A DNA stretch of 7,951 nt from an uncultured Actinoplanes sp. (GTDB taxonomy: Bacteria > Actinomycetota > Actinomycetes > Mycobacteriales > Micromonosporaceae), in the NCBI GenBank assembly GCA_934667465.1, contig CAKUMG010000229.1, forward strand, positions 1 to 7,951, written 5' to 3'. A program made the translations under genes and the position numbers. Within the stretch, counting starts at the first letter, position 1. Each line of letters begins with the position of its first letter. The notes beneath the pieces were generated by a model, which ran no database searches, had not been told where the DNA came from, and saw only the letters and a program-made list of their open reading frames with translations. Of this stretch, positions 6,473 to 7,951 are shown piece by piece.

Positions 6473-7615
6473 GCCACGCCGTCCCCGCCGGTGGAGTGTC
6501 GCTTGCACCCGCCAGCCGGTGGGGACGGCTGGACCGAAAACCAGATTTCCCCCGTACGTGTGCACGTCCGCGGCCAGGCTCCGCAAGCCGAACCCCGTCG
6601 CGGGGCCTGCGGTCGCCGGGGCGGGACCGGCTCCGGCCAGGTCGCTCGTCGGCGTCCCGGCCCCGGCGGGGTCGCTCGTCAGCGTCAGGGTCACCGTGCG
6701 GGCTGTCGTGGCCGTGCCGATCGTGAGCAGCGTGCCAGGGCCGTCGTGGCGCAGCGCGTTCGCCGCCGCCTCGCCGATGAGCCGCTCGGCGACGTCCCGC
6801 GTCTCTGGGGGCAGGACGTCGCCGAGCTCGGGCATGGTTCCCTCGATCCGCAGCCCGGCGGCCCGCAACGTCGTCAGCCGCTCGCTCAGTGGCGGCTTGT
6901 GTTCGTGCTCGGCCAGCGCGGCCCGGATCTCGGTCAGCGCCTGCCTGCCCGCCCGCAGCACGTTGTCCAGGCGGCGCTCCCCGGCCGGGTCGAGGGTGGC
7001 CGTCGCCCGGACGGCCTCGGTCTGAACCAGCATCACGGTCACCGTGTGCGCCACGGCGTCGTGCACCCGCCGGGCGAGCCGTTCCCGGTCCTCGGCGGCG
7101 GCCCGCTCCTGCTCGGCGATCCGGTTCTCGAGGCGCAGCCGGTCGGCCTCGGCACGCTGGCGGAGGTGGTCCCCGCGCTCCACGCCCGCCAGCCACGCCA
7201 CCGTGACCGTGACGACGGCCATGAGCGCGCCCTCCACGACGCCGTGCCGCAGGGCGCTCGCGGCCGCCATCGCGACCCCGGCCGCCGGGCACAGCACCCA
7301 CCGCATCCACGGCGACCGGTGCGCGGCGGCCGTGTAGAGCGCGATCGTCGCCGGGAAGAAGCCGACCGCGCGGGCCATGCCGAGCGTGGTGTGCACCGCC
7401 GTCGCGGCCGCGACCACCACGAGCACCACCGCCGGGCAGTGCCGCCGCCACAGCAGCGGCAGCAGCTGCGCCGCGGCGAGTGGCACCGACACCGCCGTCC
7501 CGGAGAACACGAACAGCACCGTCGTCGCGGCCGCCGGCGCGAGGTCGGCCAGGGGCTGCCACCGCGTCCTCGCCCCGCCGCGTGCCGCGGTCCCGCGCTG
7601 ACCTCCGAATAGCAT
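6203..7615 (-). CDS. Sensor histidine kinase, DesK/NarX-type (HisKA_3), with unusual C-terminal extension
   Basis: This membrane kinase is presumed to phosphorylate the divergent response regulator. Residues 1-20 form a short tail, then five or six hydrophobic segments span about 22-143. A coiled-coil-like linker (147-178) leads to the HisKA_3 dimerisation helix ERLARRVHDAVAHTVTVM with phospho-acceptor His185. The HATPase part has the N box EAAANALRH (N286) and the G box GFGLRSL (341-347). The usual DDG box is blurred: LTSDPAGAG (312-320) is followed by a second copy TSDLAGAG (323-330). Family sequence ends at GWRVQATL (367-374), near base 6490. The frame then runs 96 further codons, Arg/Pro/Gly-rich, antisense to the membrane protein gene, so the real end may be lost or altered. 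ATG 7615 is chosen because upstream codons lie antisense to the regulator; no Shine-Dalgarno precedes it. Confidence 0.85.
   Translation of the reverse strand: MLFGGQRGTAARGGARTRWQPLADLAPAAATTVLFVFSGTAVSVPLAAAQLLPLLWRRHCPAVVLVVVAAATAVHTTLGMARAVGFFPATIALYTAAAHRSPWMRWVLCPAAGVAMAAASALRHGVVEGALMAVVTVTVAWLAGVERGDHLRQRAEADRLRLENRIAEQERAAAEDRERLARRVHDAVAHTVTVMLVQTEAVRATATLDPAGERRLDNVLRAGRQALTEIRAALAEHEHKPPLSERLTTLRAAGLRIEGTMPELGDVLPPETRDVAERLIGEAAANALRHDGPGTLLTIGTATTARTVTLTLTSDPAGAGTPTSDLAGAGPAPATAGPATGFGLRSLAADVHTYGGNLVFGPAVPTGWRVQATLHRRGRRGSADVDVRLRRRALGPGPGQLRQPGREQGQPEHDHDRDGGPLPGLRHVPREEPGPALRVRLAQVDRHEALRHEGDPADREAREHERLAGR
6478..6529. terminator. Long hairpin after the membrane-protein gene, likely terminator
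   Basis: GCCGTCCCCGCCGGT (6478-6492) pairs with GCCGGTGGGGACGGC (6515-6529): 15 pairs, two of them G-U on the plus strand, with a 22-nt loop that can form a small GTG/CAC inner stem. It begins 5 bp after the membrane-protein stop codon. It overlaps the last conserved codons of the convergent histidine kinase, where a convergent terminator would be expected. Confidence 0.6.
6631..6690. repeat. 30-bp in-frame tandem duplication within the kinase gene
   Basis: Units 6631-6660 and 6661-6690 match at 24 of 30 positions, including an identical GTCGCTCGTC core (6641-6650 and 6671-6680). In the kinase they encode two consecutive 10-residue units, TSDLAGAG and TSDPAGAG plus two residues each, in the ATP-lid region between the N box and the last G box. 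Keeping a multiple of three preserves the frame. Confidence 0.8.
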
Positions 7616-7624
7616 GCACGCATG
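7610..7624. promoter_or_regulatory. Shared start region of the head-to-head kinase/regulator pair; possible leaderless -10 element
   Basis: The kinase ATG (7615, minus) and the regulator ATG (7622, plus) are separated by only 6 bp, within the inverted repeat CATGC-AC-GCATG (7613-7624). On the plus strand TAGCAT (7610-7615) fits the actinobacterial TANNNT -10 pattern and would place the transcription start at or next to the A of ATG 7622. On the minus strand GATCAT lies 6 bp before the kinase ATG and is a weaker match. Neither start has a Shine-Dalgarno sequence, so leaderless transcripts are likely (inference). Confidence 0.45.
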
Positions 7625-7951
7625 ATCCGGCTCGTCGTGGTGGATGACCAGTCCCTCGTCCGGGAGGGGCTCGGGCTGATCCTCGGCGCGCAGCCCGACA
7701 TCGAGGTGATCGCGGAGCTGCCGGACGGCGTGGCACTGCTCGCCTTCCTGGACCGGGAACCGGGCGCGTCGGACGTGATCCTGCTCGACCTCTACCTGCC
7801 CGGGGCCGACGGGGTGGAGGTCCTCGGCCGGGTCCGCGCGGGGCACTCCGTGAGGGTGCTCATGCTGACGACTGTGGGCCGGGCGGCGGACGTGCAGCGC
7901 GCGCTGGCCGCAGGCGCCGACGGGTTCGTGCTCAAGGACGCCGGGGGCGGC
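7622..7951 (+). CDS. Response regulator, NarL/FixJ type (N-terminal receiver domain; 3' end outside window)
   Basis: Only the first 110 codons are inside the window; no stop is reached. They form a complete-looking CheY-like receiver: acidic pocket D8-D9 in LVVVDDQSLVREGL, phospho-acceptor D56 in ILLDLYLPGADG, conserved Thr in VLMLTT (T83/T84), and K105 in DGFVLKDA. The sequence style is that of LuxR/NarL-family regulators, so a C-terminal helix-turn-helix is expected beyond base 7951 but cannot be seen. It is divergent from the histidine kinase at 6 bp distance, which makes the two a likely cognate pair. ATG 7622 matches the exact start of the receiver fold (MIRLVVVDD). Confidence 0.92.
   Translation, partial: MIRLVVVDDQSLVREGLGLILGAQPDIEVIAELPDGVALLAFLDREPGASDVILLDLYLPGADGVEVLGRVRAGHSVRVLMLTTVGRAADVQRALAAGADGFVLKDAGGG

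Noticed and set aside
6369..7736. 455-codon minus-strand frame overlapping the histidine kinase
   Set aside because: Arg/Gly-rich shadow in a different frame from the H box and N box of the kinase.
7616..7846. Upstream extension of the histidine kinase frame to 7846
   Set aside because: This stretch is antisense to the response regulator and has no kinase or membrane-segment character.

Overview
The window is very GC-rich, with almost every third codon position G or C and long spurious open frames on both strands. That composition, a GpgS-type glucosyl-3-phosphoglycerate synthase and a NarL/DesK-type two-component pair point to an actinomycete. A Micromonosporaceae-like host is possible, but I cannot fix the genus from sequence alone.

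Layout. Bases 1-122 contain no gene I can support. A plus-strand aldo/keto reductase (123-1121) converges on a minus-strand oxidoreductase operon, with a strong terminator-like hairpin between them (1168-1200). The minus-strand operon, read right to left, is a Gfo/Idh/MocA-family NAD(P)-dependent sugar-type oxidoreductase (3264 down to 2284), overlapping by 8 bp a zinc-less medium-chain dehydrogenase (2291 down to 1206). The Gfo/Idh/MocA gene is interrupted by an in-frame TAG at codon 231; homology-like sequence continues in the same frame on both sides, so it is a nonsense allele, a readthrough gene or a sequencing error. A 156-bp intergenic region with several short inverted and direct repeats (3265-3420) separates this operon from a divergent plus-strand operon: gpgS (3421-4431), a GT4 glycosyltransferase (4431-5549, TGATG overlap) and a polytopic membrane protein (about 5546-6472, probably with a CTG start overlapping the upstream stop). 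A second hairpin (6478-6529) follows it.

The right end is a two-component system arranged head-to-head: a DesK-type sensor histidine kinase on the minus strand (7615 down to 6203 as an open frame, although its conserved part ends near 6490) and a NarL/FixJ-type response regulator on the plus strand (7622 to beyond the window). Their start codons are 6 bp apart inside a small inverted repeat, with no room for leaders.

How the genes may work together (inference): GpgS makes glucosyl-3-phosphoglycerate. The coupled GT4 enzyme could add a second sugar to it, and the divergent dehydrogenases could modify a sugar donor or the product. The membrane protein may export something or be a neighbour by chance. 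No GpgP-type phosphatase is visible in the window. The kinase/regulator pair and the aldo/keto reductase have no demonstrable link to this set.
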